Position numbers and translations under genes: made by a program
Part shown: one piece after another, positions 1 to 7,398 of the stretch
Layout: the number at the start of each line of letters is the position of its first letter
Numbering within the stretch: the stretch's first letter is position 1
DNA from: Desulfobacteraceae bacterium UBA5623
Lineage (GTDB): Bacteria > Desulfobacterota > DSM-4660 > Desulfatiglandales > Desulfatiglandaceae
Assembly: GCA_002424495.1 (NCBI GenBank)
Contig: DIKH01000327.1
Location: forward strand, 5,164 to 21,702
Direction of reading: 5' to 3'
DNA: 16,539 nt
The notes under the pieces: generated by a model
What the model was told of the DNA's origin: nothing
What the model saw: the letters and a program-made list of their open reading frames with translations, nothing else
Databases searched by the model: none

Positions 1-426
1 CAGGCGATCTTTGTCAGCCGCGGGGATAATTCCGGTACGCACGAGACAGAACGTTTACTATGGAAGGATGCCGGCATTGAGATTCCTGAGAAGGATGCCT
101 GGTATATACAGGCCGGACAGGGTATGCTTGCGACCATCGGGATAGCCGCGGAGCGGACTGGCTACACACTGACGGACAGGGGCACCTATATCAAGTATGA
201 AACCAATGCAGGCGGAAATCCTCCTCTTAAGATTCTGGCGGAAGGTGACAAGGCCTTGTTGAATCAGTACAGTGTAATAGCAATAAATCCAGCACATTGC
301 CCCAAGGCCAAGCTGGCCCTGGCCAATGAATTCATCAAATGGATCACATCTCCGAATGCCCAGCAGATAATTAAGGATTACAGACTTTCCGGCAAACCCT
401 TGTTTACTCCCAATGCTAAAAGGTGA
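1..426 (+). CDS. tupA: TupA-like tungstate ABC transporter substrate-binding protein, 3' part only
   Basis: The reading frame is open from base 1 to the TGA at 424-426 and gives 141 C-terminal residues; the start lies outside the window. The protein is the periplasmic receptor that captures tungstate (or molybdate) and delivers it to TupB. The visible part carries the TupA-type signature FVSRGDNSGTH near its beginning, then a WYIQAGQGM block and a QYSVIAINP segment, which fit the second lobe of the TupA/PstS-like periplasmic binding fold. The C-terminal part (FIKWITSPNAQQIIKDY) is the usual closing helix region. The matching permease and ATPase genes are not adjacent: they lie at 9269 and 9955 on the same strand, after an opposite-strand import cassette. 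Tungstate rather than molybdate is inferred from family resemblance and from the TupB/TupC partners. An ATG at 124 is internal, not the start. Confidence 0.88.
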   Translation, partial: QAIFVSRGDNSGTHETERLLWKDAGIEIPEKDAWYIQAGQGMLATIGIAAERTGYTLTDRGTYIKYETNAGGNPPLKILAEGDKALLNQYSVIAINPAHCPKAKLALANEFIKWITSPNAQQIIKDYRLSGKPLFTPNAKR

Positions 427-457
427 TAACACGTTTATCAAAGCAAACAATAATCCA

Positions 458-484
458 GGAGTCAGAGTCCTAAATTCTGACTCC
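458..484. terminator. Hairpin between convergent tupA and TiaS-like gene
   Basis: GGAGTCAGA (458-466) and TCTGACTCC (476-484) form a perfect 9-bp stem with a 9-nt loop, 32 nt after the tupA stop and 41 nt from the stop of the convergent gene. No clear U-run follows on either strand, so it may be a weak bidirectional terminator or simply an mRNA 3' end stabiliser. Confidence 0.5.
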
Positions 485-525
485 ATGGCCCAGGCCTGGT
501 TTTCCCGGCTAGAGTTTCCCCTTGC

Positions 526-1266
526 CTAAAAGCATCGTAACTGCTCTTTTGTGCAGGTTCGCCAGGATATCTCACCAGTTTGTTCATCAGGCTGGGCAAA
601 AACAAACAATATCGCCTTGTCGTCTTTCAAAACCGCTTTTACCTTTTCACCTATCAGCACTGGCTCATCATCCGTTAATATGTCGCCGTCCAGGCCCATT
701 ACCACATTGCAGCCGGTCTGCCGGATCAGCTCATCCACCCTGAGCCTGTCGGCATCAATATAAAAGTGGCCGCGAAAGCGTCCATCGTTCCCGCTAAGCC
801 GTAATCCACATCCGGCAATTGCGCCTATAACACCCTGCCCGGTGCCCCCATGCTCCGACAGGTGGATATTAAGATGGGCTGCAAGTCTGTATGCCTCCTC
901 CTTGGTTAGAACATCGGTCTTCGTCTTTCTGCCAAACTCAATCAGCGCCTCAGGATCATCCAGACGGTCCAGTCTTACAATACACAGCCCAGGATCGGAT
1001 CCGGGGGCGCTTTCCCGGACCAGAAATGACTGGGCATATTCTGTAAATGGATGCAGAAATTTTTGGCCAATTTCCGCGGCAAAACACATGGCGCTGTTAT
1101 GCGAGGTATAGGGGATGTCCGGATGGACCAGCATCTGATGTCTTGTGATCGCCTGACACATTCCCCAGCCGTTTTTTTCAAGTGCATCGCACAGAATAGC
1201 CGCAAGCTTTCCCGTGCCTCTGCTTTCAAGATTATCTGTATCGTCAATACATACAAGGATGTCCAC
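526..1266 (-). CDS. TiaS-like DDTD-motif protein (kinase plus ferredoxin-like region)
   Basis: Archaeal TiaS attaches agmatine to the wobble cytidine of tRNA-Ile2 using an N-terminal ATP-dependent kinase domain. This 246-residue protein matches that N-terminal half: IDDTD at residues 7-11, a following G-T-G (17-19), IPYTSHNSAM (51-60; compare IPYxTxGNGA), a PGSDPG turn (88-93; compare NPG), and GGTGQGVIGAIAG (140-152; compare GRGLIGALA). The OB and zinc-ribbon tRNA-binding regions of TiaS are absent. A GTG start at 1266 is chosen because GGAG lies 9 nt ahead; a TTG at 1281 would add five residues but has no ribosome site. It is the last gene after the ABC binding protein, about 22 nt away, so very likely cotranscribed with the transporter. 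Bacteria normally use TilS instead of TiaS, so the substrate here is unknown; phosphorylation or amidation of an imported small molecule is speculation. Confidence 0.8.
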   Translation of the reverse strand: MDILVCIDDTDNLESRGTGKLAAILCDALEKNGWGMCQAITRHQMLVHPDIPYTSHNSAMCFAAEIGQKFLHPFTEYAQSFLVRESAPGSDPGLCIVRLDRLDDPEALIEFGRKTKTDVLTKEEAYRLAAHLNIHLSEHGGTGQGVIGAIAGCGLRLSGNDGRFRGHFYIDADRLRVDELIRQTGCNVVMGLDGDILTDDEPVLIGEKVKAVLKDDKAILFVFAQPDEQTGEISWRTCTKEQLRCF

Positions 1267-1288
1267 GTTTACATGCTCCAATAAAATG

Positions 1289-2371
1289 TTACTGTCTTTT
1301 TTTCCTGTTTTTGGTCAGGCGCATTCCCTTTCCTTCCAGGATCTGTATGGTCATATGGTCTGATAATGTATAATTGAAAAAGTCTTTATAAAAACGGCTT
1401 GTCTCTGCCTTCATGTCCAGATCACGAAATTGATCAGGATAGACTATCTTTGCCGTCCAGAGTATGGCAAGCGGCGTTTCAAGTGAGCCGGGATGGCCCC
1501 AGCGGGAGATGCCGATAGGCAACTGGTAGACTCGGCCCTTTTCTACCGCGGAAATGGCCGCCCACTTGGGGTCCTTCATTATCTGCTCCGCTACACCAGG
1601 CTCATTTACCAGAATGACCTCAGGATTCCACAAGATTATCTGTTCGATGCCGATCTGGTGATTTTGATCAAGGAGCCCTTGCTCCCGTGCCGCCACATTT
1701 ACAACACCTGCGGCGCGAATCCAGTCAGCAGGGAGGCTATCCCTTGTAGATGTCCTGGTGGGCTCGACTGTGGCGTGGTATATGCTTGTGCGTTTTTCAT
1801 GCGGGGTTGCAGCCACAGCACTTCCTGCACGGGCAATGCATTTGTTGTAATAGTCGTTATAGGCGGCGGCCTTGTCAGATGCGCCTATGGCCCGGCCAAT
1901 CAGGGCAACTGCCTGTCGTTGTTCCTGCATGCTGTGAAAATCAATGGCAAGCCAAGTCAAACCGCAGGCGTCAAGCTTGGCTGCCTCGGCCTTGTTTCCG
2001 CCGGTATCCACACCTACAAATACAATGTCAGGTTTTGCCCTGGCGAGTTCCTCAATATTAACGGCCCCCTGAAACTTCGGCACAAGGGCCTTTCTGAACG
2101 CAGGATACATGGTTGAAAGGAGAACATCACGCTTAAGACCATTTGAAACAGCTACAATATCGTCAGCCCTCCCCAACATGGCAACGACGTGGCCTGTGAA
2201 GGCATACATGCACGCAATGCGCTTGATTTCAGCAGAAACCTTTACCCGCCTGCCAAGCGAATCCATAATGGTGCTTGTTTGGACCCCGGTTTGAGAGGCA
2301 AGCGGGCAAGCAAATACGATTACTAAATTTAATAGATTGGTAATAATGACTGTATACAAACGTATGCTCAT
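1289..2371 (-). CDS. BtuF/FepB-family ABC transporter substrate-binding protein
   Basis: This is the periplasmic receptor of a type II (B12/siderophore/metal-chelate) ABC importer. Residues 1-22 form a hydrophobic signal sequence ending VIVFAC, which fits a loose lipobox, so it may be membrane-anchored by lipid. The mature protein starts with the family opening D-S-L-G-R-R-V-K-V, then K-R-I-A, with a middle VNIEELARAKPDIVFVG block and a late GRVYQLPIGISRWGHPGS stretch typical of the periplasmic-binding-protein fold PF01497. Length, 360 residues, is within the longer range for the family. The ATG at 2371 is preferred since GGGAG is 8 nt ahead; a TTG at 2386 overlaps that site. It follows the ATPase gene closely and precedes the TiaS-like gene. 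The ligand is unresolved: corrinoid, iron or other metallophore, or a molybdate/tungstate species (some members of this transporter class, such as MolBCA, carry oxyanions). Confidence 0.87.
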   Translation of the reverse strand: MSIRLYTVIITNLLNLVIVFACPLASQTGVQTSTIMDSLGRRVKVSAEIKRIACMYAFTGHVVAMLGRADDIVAVSNGLKRDVLLSTMYPAFRKALVPKFQGAVNIEELARAKPDIVFVGVDTGGNKAEAAKLDACGLTWLAIDFHSMQEQRQAVALIGRAIGASDKAAAYNDYYNKCIARAGSAVAATPHEKRTSIYHATVEPTRTSTRDSLPADWIRAAGVVNVAAREQGLLDQNHQIGIEQIILWNPEVILVNEPGVAEQIMKDPKWAAISAVEKGRVYQLPIGISRWGHPGSLETPLAILWTAKIVYPDQFRDLDMKAETSRFYKDFFNYTLSDHMTIQILEGKGMRLTKNRKKRQ

Positions 2372-2384
2372 TATTTTTACTCCC

Positions 2385-2407
2385 AACTCGTAACGAGTAA
2401 CTCGTAA
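2385..2407. repeat. Short direct/inverted repeat AACTCGTAA ... AACTCGTAA
   Basis: Two copies of AACTCGTAA (2385-2393 and 2399-2407) flank CGAGT, so the segment is both a direct repeat and a small palindrome. It occupies the gap between the ATPase stop and the ribosome binding site of the binding-protein gene. It could be a simple expansion or a minor mRNA structure. Confidence 0.6.
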
Positions 2408-2411
2408 TCCG

Positions 2412-3218
2412 TCACATGGTTTTCAATGCGACAATGTGCTTCATGGTGCTGCCGTCTTCAGCATCGAGCGAGATTACCCTGGCCTTTACGCCGTAAAGGC
2501 TTTTGAGGCTATCTTCATTTAAAACGCTTTCAGGACTTCCCTTCGCAAAAAACACCCCATTGTGTAACAGGGCAACGGACGTCCTTATTCCATTATCTTG
2601 AAAATGAAACGCATGGTTTGGGGAGTGGGTTGCCATGATGATGGAAAGTCCTTTCTCCTTCACCAAGCCTGCTATTACCTCCATGATCACCAGCTCATAT
2701 CGAAAATCCAGGTGCGCGGTCGGTTCATCCAGGATTACCACCGGCGTTTGCTGGGCCAGCGTACGGGCAATCATAACCATCTGGGTCTCGCCCCCGCTCA
2801 ACTGGGTATAAGGCCGGTTACGCAAATGAGCGATTCCAATATGATCGAGCGCTTCATCTGCTATGCGCCTGTCTGCTTGCGAAGGCGATTCAAAAAGCCC
2901 CAGGTAGGCGGCCCTCCCCATGGTAACAATTTCCCTAACTGTATAGGGGAAGGTTGGCTCGTGTCTTTGCGGAACATAAGCGATCTGGCGTGCAATCTTG
3001 CCGGGCCTGTAACTTTCAGCGTCCCTACCTCCAATCAAAATGCTTCCAGAATGCAGGTGATGAAGCCCCAGTATGCAATCAAGGAGGGTTGTTTTTCCGC
3101 AACCGTTTGGCCCGAGAAGACAAAAGACCTCTCCCGGCCCCACACTGAAACCAATACCCCCAAAAATCTCCTGTTCACCATAGGAAAACGATGCGTCATG
3201 AACCTCTACAAGCTGCAC
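2412..3218 (-). CDS. BtuD/FepC-family ABC transporter ATPase
   Basis: This cytoplasmic ATPase powers the type II importer formed with the neighbouring permease and binding protein. All nucleotide-binding motifs are intact in the 268 residues: Walker A GPNGCGKTT at 36-44, Q-loop Q84, signature LSGGE at 140-144, Walker B VVILDEPT at 160-167 and an H-loop ATHSP near 200. The segment YVPQRHEPTFPYTVREIVTMGR is typical of the FepC/BtuD group; its 22 residues span about 81-102. Two starts are possible. The ATG at 3224 abuts the AGGAGG ribosome site with no spacing, whereas the GTG at 3218 has AGGAGG at the proper 6 nt, so GTG is preferred; its G is shared with the permease TAG stop. This overlap indicates translational coupling to the permease. 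Which ligand is carried cannot be read from the ATPase. Confidence 0.9.
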   Translation of the reverse strand: MQLVEVHDASFSYGEQEIFGGIGFSVGPGEVFCLLGPNGCGKTTLLDCILGLHHLHSGSILIGGRDAESYRPGKIARQIAYVPQRHEPTFPYTVREIVTMGRAAYLGLFESPSQADRRIADEALDHIGIAHLRNRPYTQLSGGETQMVMIARTLAQQTPVVILDEPTAHLDFRYELVIMEVIAGLVKEKGLSIIMATHSPNHAFHFQDNGIRTSVALLHNGVFFAKGSPESVLNEDSLKSLYGVKARVISLDAEDGSTMKHIVALKTM

Positions 3219-4228
3219 TACCATCCTCCTGCCTTGGTTTTTTTCAGCAGGTAAACAAAAAACGGCCCGCCCACCAGTGCTGTCAGGATGCCCAAAGGGA
3301 TTTCCGATCCGGTGATCAACCGGCCCAGATTGTCAACAACGACCAGAAAGCAGGCACCCAGGGACAGGCTGACAGGAATAAGGATTCTATTATCGTTTCC
3401 TACCAGCATCCTGCCTATATGGGGAATGACAAGACCGATCCAGCCTATGACGCCGCTTACGCACACGGCCCCTGCGGTTGCGAGCGTTGCGCACAGGATC
3501 ACCATGCCTTTTCCCAGCGTGGTATTTGCGCCAAGGGCATGGGCCTCCCGTTCTCCCATGGACAGGACATTAATTCGCCACCTTATGCTTACAAGCCCTA
3601 TAACGCCAATCGCCATAGGTAATCCTGCAATAAAGATATCATGATAACGGGCCGAGGCGAGACTCCCCATCAGCCAGAAAACAATGGTGGGAAGCTGATC
3701 AGTCGGGTCAGCCACGTATTTTACAAATGACAGCAAGGCTGCAAATACAGAAGATACGATCACACCTCCCAGCACAAGCATAATCGCAGGCGCGCTGCGA
3801 TACAGACGGGCAATCAAGTAGCTGCATACCACTGCAATAATGCCGAATAGGAGGGCAAAAGGATATGCCATTGCCACGGTGTTAAAGAGCAAAATGGCCA
3901 GCGCCGCCCCAAAGCCTGCGCCGGAGCTGACCCCCAGAATGCCGGAGCTGACCAGGGGATTTCTGAACAGGCCCTGAAAGGCCGTGCCGCTCGCAGCCAG
4001 GCACGCTCCCACCATGCTTCCCAGCAGGGCGCGGGGCAGACGTATTTCCCATACTATGTTATGATAGATCTCCGAGGCCGAGCCTTTATTCCCCAGGGGG
4101 TGTAAAAGCGCCCTGACTACCTCAGCCGCAGGCAGGGGATAGCGACCTATGCAAAGGGAGATAAAGATGCATGCAAACGGAGCCAAACAGATAATAATAA
4201 AAAGGAGTTTTCCGCTTTTTATTGTCAC
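3218..4228 (-). CDS. FecCD-family ABC transporter permease
   Basis: This is the inner-membrane channel subunit of the type II importer; two copies would pair with two ATPases. The 336-residue protein has about ten hydrophobic segments, beginning at LLFIIICLAPFACIF close to the N-terminus, and shows the family blocks RLPRALLGSMVGACLAASG, FRNPLVSSGILGVSSGAGFG, and a late GVIGWIGLVIPHIGRMLVG with LPLG-like EIPLGILTALVGGPFFVYLL at the end. The GTG at 4228 is preferred as start because it puts the first membrane helix a few residues in, as usual for the family. The alternative TTG at 4264 would begin inside the run of Us of a terminator hairpin. It overlaps the ATPase gene by one base. A terminator separates it from the upstream PEP-CTERM gene, so its expression may depend on read-through or a nearby promoter I cannot place. 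Confidence 0.9.
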   Translation of the reverse strand: MTIKSGKLLFIIICLAPFACIFISLCIGRYPLPAAEVVRALLHPLGNKGSASEIYHNIVWEIRLPRALLGSMVGACLAASGTAFQGLFRNPLVSSGILGVSSGAGFGAALAILLFNTVAMAYPFALLFGIIAVVCSYLIARLYRSAPAIMLVLGGVIVSSVFAALLSFVKYVADPTDQLPTIVFWLMGSLASARYHDIFIAGLPMAIGVIGLVSIRWRINVLSMGEREAHALGANTTLGKGMVILCATLATAGAVCVSGVIGWIGLVIPHIGRMLVGNDNRILIPVSLSLGACFLVVVDNLGRLITGSEIPLGILTALVGGPFFVYLLKKTKAGGW

Positions 4229-4263
4229 AACACTGTGCTCTGTAAGCGAGTTAATCCCAGCCA

Positions 4264-4301
4264 ATAAAAAAACGCCCCAGGCGGTAAAGCCGGAGGCGTT
4301 T
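4264..4301 (-). terminator. Intrinsic terminator between PEP-CTERM gene and permease
   Basis: On the minus strand, AAACGCC (4301-4295) pairs with GGCGTTT (4276-4270). Inner pairs CC/GG and GGC/GCC continue the stem with two single-A bulges, closing on a 6-nt loop. The stem runs into seven Us. It sits about 22 nt after the PEP-CTERM stop and about 36 nt before the permease start, so it could end the PEP-CTERM transcript or attenuate the ABC genes. Confidence 0.8.
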
Positions 4302-4323
4302 CATGTTTTTGCACGCCAAAAGT

Positions 4324-4977
4324 TTAACTTTTTCTGCGGTGGATCACAAAAAACAGACCGGACCCGAGAAGCCAGAAGGCAGAAGGGATTGGAACCATAT
4401 TGAATGAATATGTGTCGGTCAGGAATTTGTCGGAACCTATGATATTAACCCGGTTAAATGTATCCCCCGTATAAGTAAAAGTATTCCATGAAGCGGTGAC
4501 GGGAATGAGATCTTCGAGATCTGACCCTGAATCCCAAACAAGCCCATCGTTCATATATAACACGATCTGCATTGTGCCGACGTTGTTAGGACGCCGGTGA
4601 TCAAATGATAAGTAATTGGAGGCAACGGACAAGTTGATATTCGCATTAACCGGGGTAGTACCACCGCCACCAGTTCCATAATACCATAATATTGGGTCGG
4701 TACCAGTTCCGCCCGAAAACTCACTAAGGGTTGTAACTACCTGTCCAGTAAGTCCGTCATTAGCAGGGATAAAATCATCCCACGTGACACCAATACCACT
4801 ATATTCAGTGTCAATCTGCGTGCCATCATATCTAACATCCGTATTACCAAGATAATCAGGTAAGGTAGCGCTTATTCCCGTCTCACTAAACGTAATTGTG
4901 AGTGGTGCGGCCTGGGCCGGCATGGTCACCCCCAATACCAAAACAAATGCTGCAAGCATGGTTGATAATTTCTTCAT
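4324..4977 (-). CDS. PEP-CTERM sorting-domain secreted protein
   Basis: This 217-residue protein is exported and then processed by the exosortase system. Residues 1-23 form a Sec signal peptide (MKKLSTMLAAF..., cut after AQA). The C-terminal tail from residue 195 reads VPIPSAFWLLGSG, then a hydrophobic stretch and a final RRKS, the deltaproteobacterial variant of PEP-CTERM in which the Pro-Glu-Pro is VPxPSA. The body between is beta-rich and Gly/Thr-rich and matches no enzyme I know, but it shares blocks with the N-terminal domain of the protein at 7399: YSGIGVTW (59-66), YLSFDHRRP (122-130) and FNRVN...FLTDTYSF (174-192). AAGGAG lies 6 nt before the ATG. It follows the receptor gene by 198 nt and carries a CCGGTAAAACCAG motif upstream, so it probably has its own start signals. 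No exosortase gene is in this window. Confidence 0.85.
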   Translation of the reverse strand: MKKLSTMLAAFVLVLGVTMPAQAAPLTITFSETGISATLPDYLGNTDVRYDGTQIDTEYSGIGVTWDDFIPANDGLTGQVVTTLSEFSGGTGTDPILWYYGTGGGGTTPVNANINLSVASNYLSFDHRRPNNVGTMQIVLYMNDGLVWDSGSDLEDLIPVTASWNTFTYTGDTFNRVNIIGSDKFLTDTYSFNMVPIPSAFWLLGSGLFFVIHRRKS

Positions 4978-5003
4978 AGCAAACTCCTTTTTCTGTTCAT
5001 ATT

Positions 5004-5023
5004 GTTTTTACTGGTTTTACCGG
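5004..5023 (-). promoter_or_regulatory. Shared upstream motif CCGGTAAAACCAG (copy 1)
   Basis: On the minus strand this reads CCGGTAAAACCAGTAAAAAC, ending about 26 nt before the PEP-CTERM start codon. A copy with 12 of 13 identical core bases precedes the receptor gene (7216-7228). Shared position ahead of two neighbouring genes suggests a common regulatory or leader element; its mode of action is unknown. Confidence 0.45.
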
Positions 5024-5175
5024 AAGATGAGGAACTCTATTCATCTTCTTTATCAAACCATGACATCCTTTTGTGTCCACCAGGGGTATAATTTTGCCCA
5101 GTATCATGACAAAATATAAAAATCAAGAAAATTTTAACAAATGGCGACCTTTGTTTACGAGAAAGCACCGGCTCA

Positions 5176-7191
5176 CTAAAACCGCATTTCCATCCCCCCA
5201 AAGATGAATCTGCCGGCCTGTGGGAGGGCATAGCTCTGCTGATAGTCCTGATCAAAGATATTTTCCACACCCGCAATGAGATTGACCCTGTCATCTAAAA
5301 CCTTTTGATTCAGCTTTACATTTACTAAGGTATAGGATCCCAGTTCCGCCTTTCTTATGGGGGGAAGTTTTGAATAATAATATTGATCCGCGACATAACG
5401 CACTGAAACATAAGGAGACAGGCCAAACTCAAAGTCGTATTTGCATTCCAGGGTTGCTCTGTTTTCCGGGTGATTCTGCAATTCGTCCTTTCCGGAATCC
5501 GAGAGGTCTTTTGTATAAAGATAAGAGTAACCGGCTCGGAGCATCAAATTCTTAATGGCGGCAATTTCAGCGGCTATCTCCGCGCCCCTGAATTCGTATT
5601 TGTCAAAATTTTCAAAAAGACTGATATCATTATCCTTCTCAATGAAGTTTTTTGCCATGCTTTCAAATCCGTTAATCGTCAGGCGGGTCTTCCACGGTAA
5701 TTTAAGCTCTGTTCCCACGGTATAATGATCCACCCGCTCGGTCTTCAGCTCGGAATTTCCACCATTGTCATCATATAGCTGCCGCAGGGAAGGAAAACGG
5801 ATATTCCGCTGAAAAGCGGTTTTTAACCTCATGCTGTCGGTCAGATCATAATGGGCGGCCAATAGCACGCTGTTATCATTGTCCTTACGCTCATCCCTGT
5901 CCTGTTTGTGCCTTCCCAAGCCCAGGACCATGCCCAGCTTCGGGATTGGAGTAAATTCATATTCCACGGTCAGGGAATAGACGTTGATGTCCTTATCGGT
6001 TTGAGGATAGAGTATAACCCATTGGGGGGGCAAACCTGATAAGGAATCCTTCACCTTACCGTCGCTTTCCCATTGGTCTTTTTCCGCGGAAAACCCCATG
6101 GTGATGGTGCCTTTTTCTCCCAGGTCATATTTAGGCTGCACCGATATCCCCTTGATACTGGTTTTCTGCTCGTACATGGATTGCCATGAATCCAATAAGG
6201 GGAGATCATTGCGGTTAAAATTAAAGCTGTCGTACCTGTTGTCATCTTCCTCCATATAATTAATAAAGGCCCAGGAACGAAGGCTGAATGAGTTTGTCGG
6301 GTAATATTCTCCGGCTACCTGGGCGGAATAGCCTTCAACGTGATCAATCCTTTCATATTTTGGGTTTGGGGCAAAAGTATCTGACGCATCGGCTATGATG
6401 CTGCCGGGGATGCCGTATTCGCCGTTTAGGCAACTGAATGTCAGGCCAAGGTTCAACTCATCGTTTACCTTGTACCCCATGTTGGCAAACAGATTATTCC
6501 TTTCCTTGTGACTGTTTTCCCTGTCCCCGCCGTCTTCCTGGCGCGTGGCATGAAAATCATCGGAAAGGGGAAATGCGTCCCTTTTAAGGGCGCTTCCGCT
6601 CAAAAAAAAGTCAAAACCCTTGGCCCCCGAGGAGACATTCGCCTCTCCAAGATAGAACTCTCCTTCCCCCACTTCACCCTTGATGGTTCCCTTGGTCTCC
6701 TTGGTTCCCTTCTTGGTTATGATATTGATTACCCCGCCCAGTGCCCCCTGGCCATACAGCACTGAGCTTGGCCCGATAGTTGTCTTAATCTCCGCGATAT
6801 TTTCAACCGGGATAAGGGAAGGGTCGAATTGCTGGTCATAGGCCGAGTTAAGGGGAATGCCGTTTAAGAGCAAAAGGACATGGCGTGTGCGAAAGCCGCG
6901 TATGTTGATCCTGGGTGTGCCGTCGCCTCCGGTAAATACGTCCACACCAGGCAAGAGGTCAACCGCCTCAACCAGATTCCTTGCGCCTGAATCACGGATT
7001 TCATCTTCGTTCAGTTCATGGACGACGCCGGTTGCCTCCACTCCCTCGGTTTTGCCCTGGACCACGATCTCTCCAAGGGTATAGATTCCATTGTCACTCA
7101 CGGGCTCTACAGCTCCAGCGAAGGTGTAAAGGCTAAAGAGAATCTGCAAACAACATATTGAAATACTGAATAAAAAAGGCCTGGTGTTCAT
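5176..7191 (-). CDS. TonB-dependent outer-membrane receptor (BtuB/CirA type)
   Basis: This 671-residue protein is a gated outer-membrane beta-barrel that would import a ligand too large or scarce for porins, using TonB energy. After a signal peptide (about residues 1-26) comes a TonB-box-like YTLGEIVVQG (37-46). The plug domain follows (about 50-165), with LPGVDVFTGGDGTPRINIRG, a LLLLNGIPLN segment, SVLYGQGALGGVINIITKKG and other standard landmarks. The remainder is a barrel of alternating strands, ending in M-E-M-R-F with the terminal Phe needed for outer-membrane insertion. AGAGG is 8 nt before the ATG. It heads the minus-strand cassette, upstream of the PEP-CTERM protein and the type II ABC importer, which fits delivery of one ligand across both membranes. 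No cobalamin riboswitch box was seen upstream, so calling it BtuB would be unjustified. It is complete and shows no frame breaks. Confidence 0.92.
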   Translation of the reverse strand: MNTRPFLFSISICCLQILFSLYTFAGAVEPVSDNGIYTLGEIVVQGKTEGVEATGVVHELNEDEIRDSGARNLVEAVDLLPGVDVFTGGDGTPRINIRGFRTRHVLLLLNGIPLNSAYDQQFDPSLIPVENIAEIKTTIGPSSVLYGQGALGGVINIITKKGTKETKGTIKGEVGEGEFYLGEANVSSGAKGFDFFLSGSALKRDAFPLSDDFHATRQEDGGDRENSHKERNNLFANMGYKVNDELNLGLTFSCLNGEYGIPGSIIADASDTFAPNPKYERIDHVEGYSAQVAGEYYPTNSFSLRSWAFINYMEEDDNRYDSFNFNRNDLPLLDSWQSMYEQKTSIKGISVQPKYDLGEKGTITMGFSAEKDQWESDGKVKDSLSGLPPQWVILYPQTDKDINVYSLTVEYEFTPIPKLGMVLGLGRHKQDRDERKDNDNSVLLAAHYDLTDSMRLKTAFQRNIRFPSLRQLYDDNGGNSELKTERVDHYTVGTELKLPWKTRLTINGFESMAKNFIEKDNDISLFENFDKYEFRGAEIAAEIAAIKNLMLRAGYSYLYTKDLSDSGKDELQNHPENRATLECKYDFEFGLSPYVSVRYVADQYYYSKLPPIRKAELGSYTLVNVKLNQKVLDDRVNLIAGVENIFDQDYQQSYALPQAGRFIFGGMEMRF

Positions 7192-7215
7192 ATATGGAGC
7201 CTCTTTTTTCCCTTC

Positions 7216-7228
7216 CTGGATTTACCGG
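7216..7228 (-). promoter_or_regulatory. Shared upstream motif CCGGTAAATCCAG (copy 2)
   Basis: Minus-strand CCGGTAAATCCAG lies 24 nt ahead of the receptor start and differs at one base from the copy before the PEP-CTERM gene. A partial further match, AACCAGTAA, lies at 7245-7237. In both genes the motif is inside the expected 5' leader, so it could act on RNA or as an operator. Confidence 0.4.
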
Positions 7229-7285
7229 ATGGTTTATTACTGGTTATCTATGGTAATAAACTAGGACATCATTCTAATTTTTTGA

Positions 7286-7314
7286 TATTTATTGAAAATA
7301 ATTTCATATTGCAA
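7286..7314 (-). promoter_or_regulatory. Candidate sigma-70-like promoter for the receptor operon
   Basis: On the minus strand, TTGCAA (7314-7309) is followed after 17 nt by TAAATA (7291-7286). This would start RNA near 7279 and leave a leader of about 88 nt. The -10 is a poor match, so confidence is limited. It overlaps the plus-strand promoter. Confidence 0.35.
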
Positions 7315-7320
7315 TATAAA
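7292..7320 (+). promoter_or_regulatory. Candidate sigma-70-like promoter for the TSP3-repeat gene
   Basis: TTGAAA (7292-7297), 17-nt spacer, TATAAA (7315-7320). The expected start near 7327 leaves a leader of about 70 nt that contains an inverted repeat CCTCACC...GGTGAGG. The palindrome TGAAA-N4-TTTCA (7293-7306) lies within the promoter and would be well placed for a repressor acting in both directions. Confidence 0.5.
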
Positions 7321-7398
7321 ATATCTCTAAGTCCCTCACCACCATCTTGATCGTACACTCCAAGGGCAGGTGAGGCAACCTTAAGAAGGGGCGAAATC

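Noticed and set aside
58..486. 142-residue minus-strand ORF over the tupA end
   Set aside because: It is antisense to a clear TupA frame and shows no recognisable protein features.
1493..2116. 207-residue plus-strand ORF inside the binding-protein gene
   Set aside because: It is antisense to a well-supported substrate-binding protein with family motifs; its Cys/Gly-rich composition is that of a shadow frame.
2598..3254. 218-residue plus-strand ORF over the ATPase gene
   Set aside because: The opposite strand carries all ABC ATPase motifs in order, so this frame is a shadow.
5176..7191. Naming the receptor btuB and the ABC genes btuFCD
   Set aside because: Family membership is clear, but ligand-specific evidence (riboswitch, cobamide genes) is lacking and the tungstate neighbours suggest other ligands.
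7192..7398. Cobalamin or molybdenum-cofactor riboswitch upstream of the receptor
   Set aside because: No B12-box or other conserved riboswitch core could be found on either strand; only promoter-like boxes and short inverted repeats are present.
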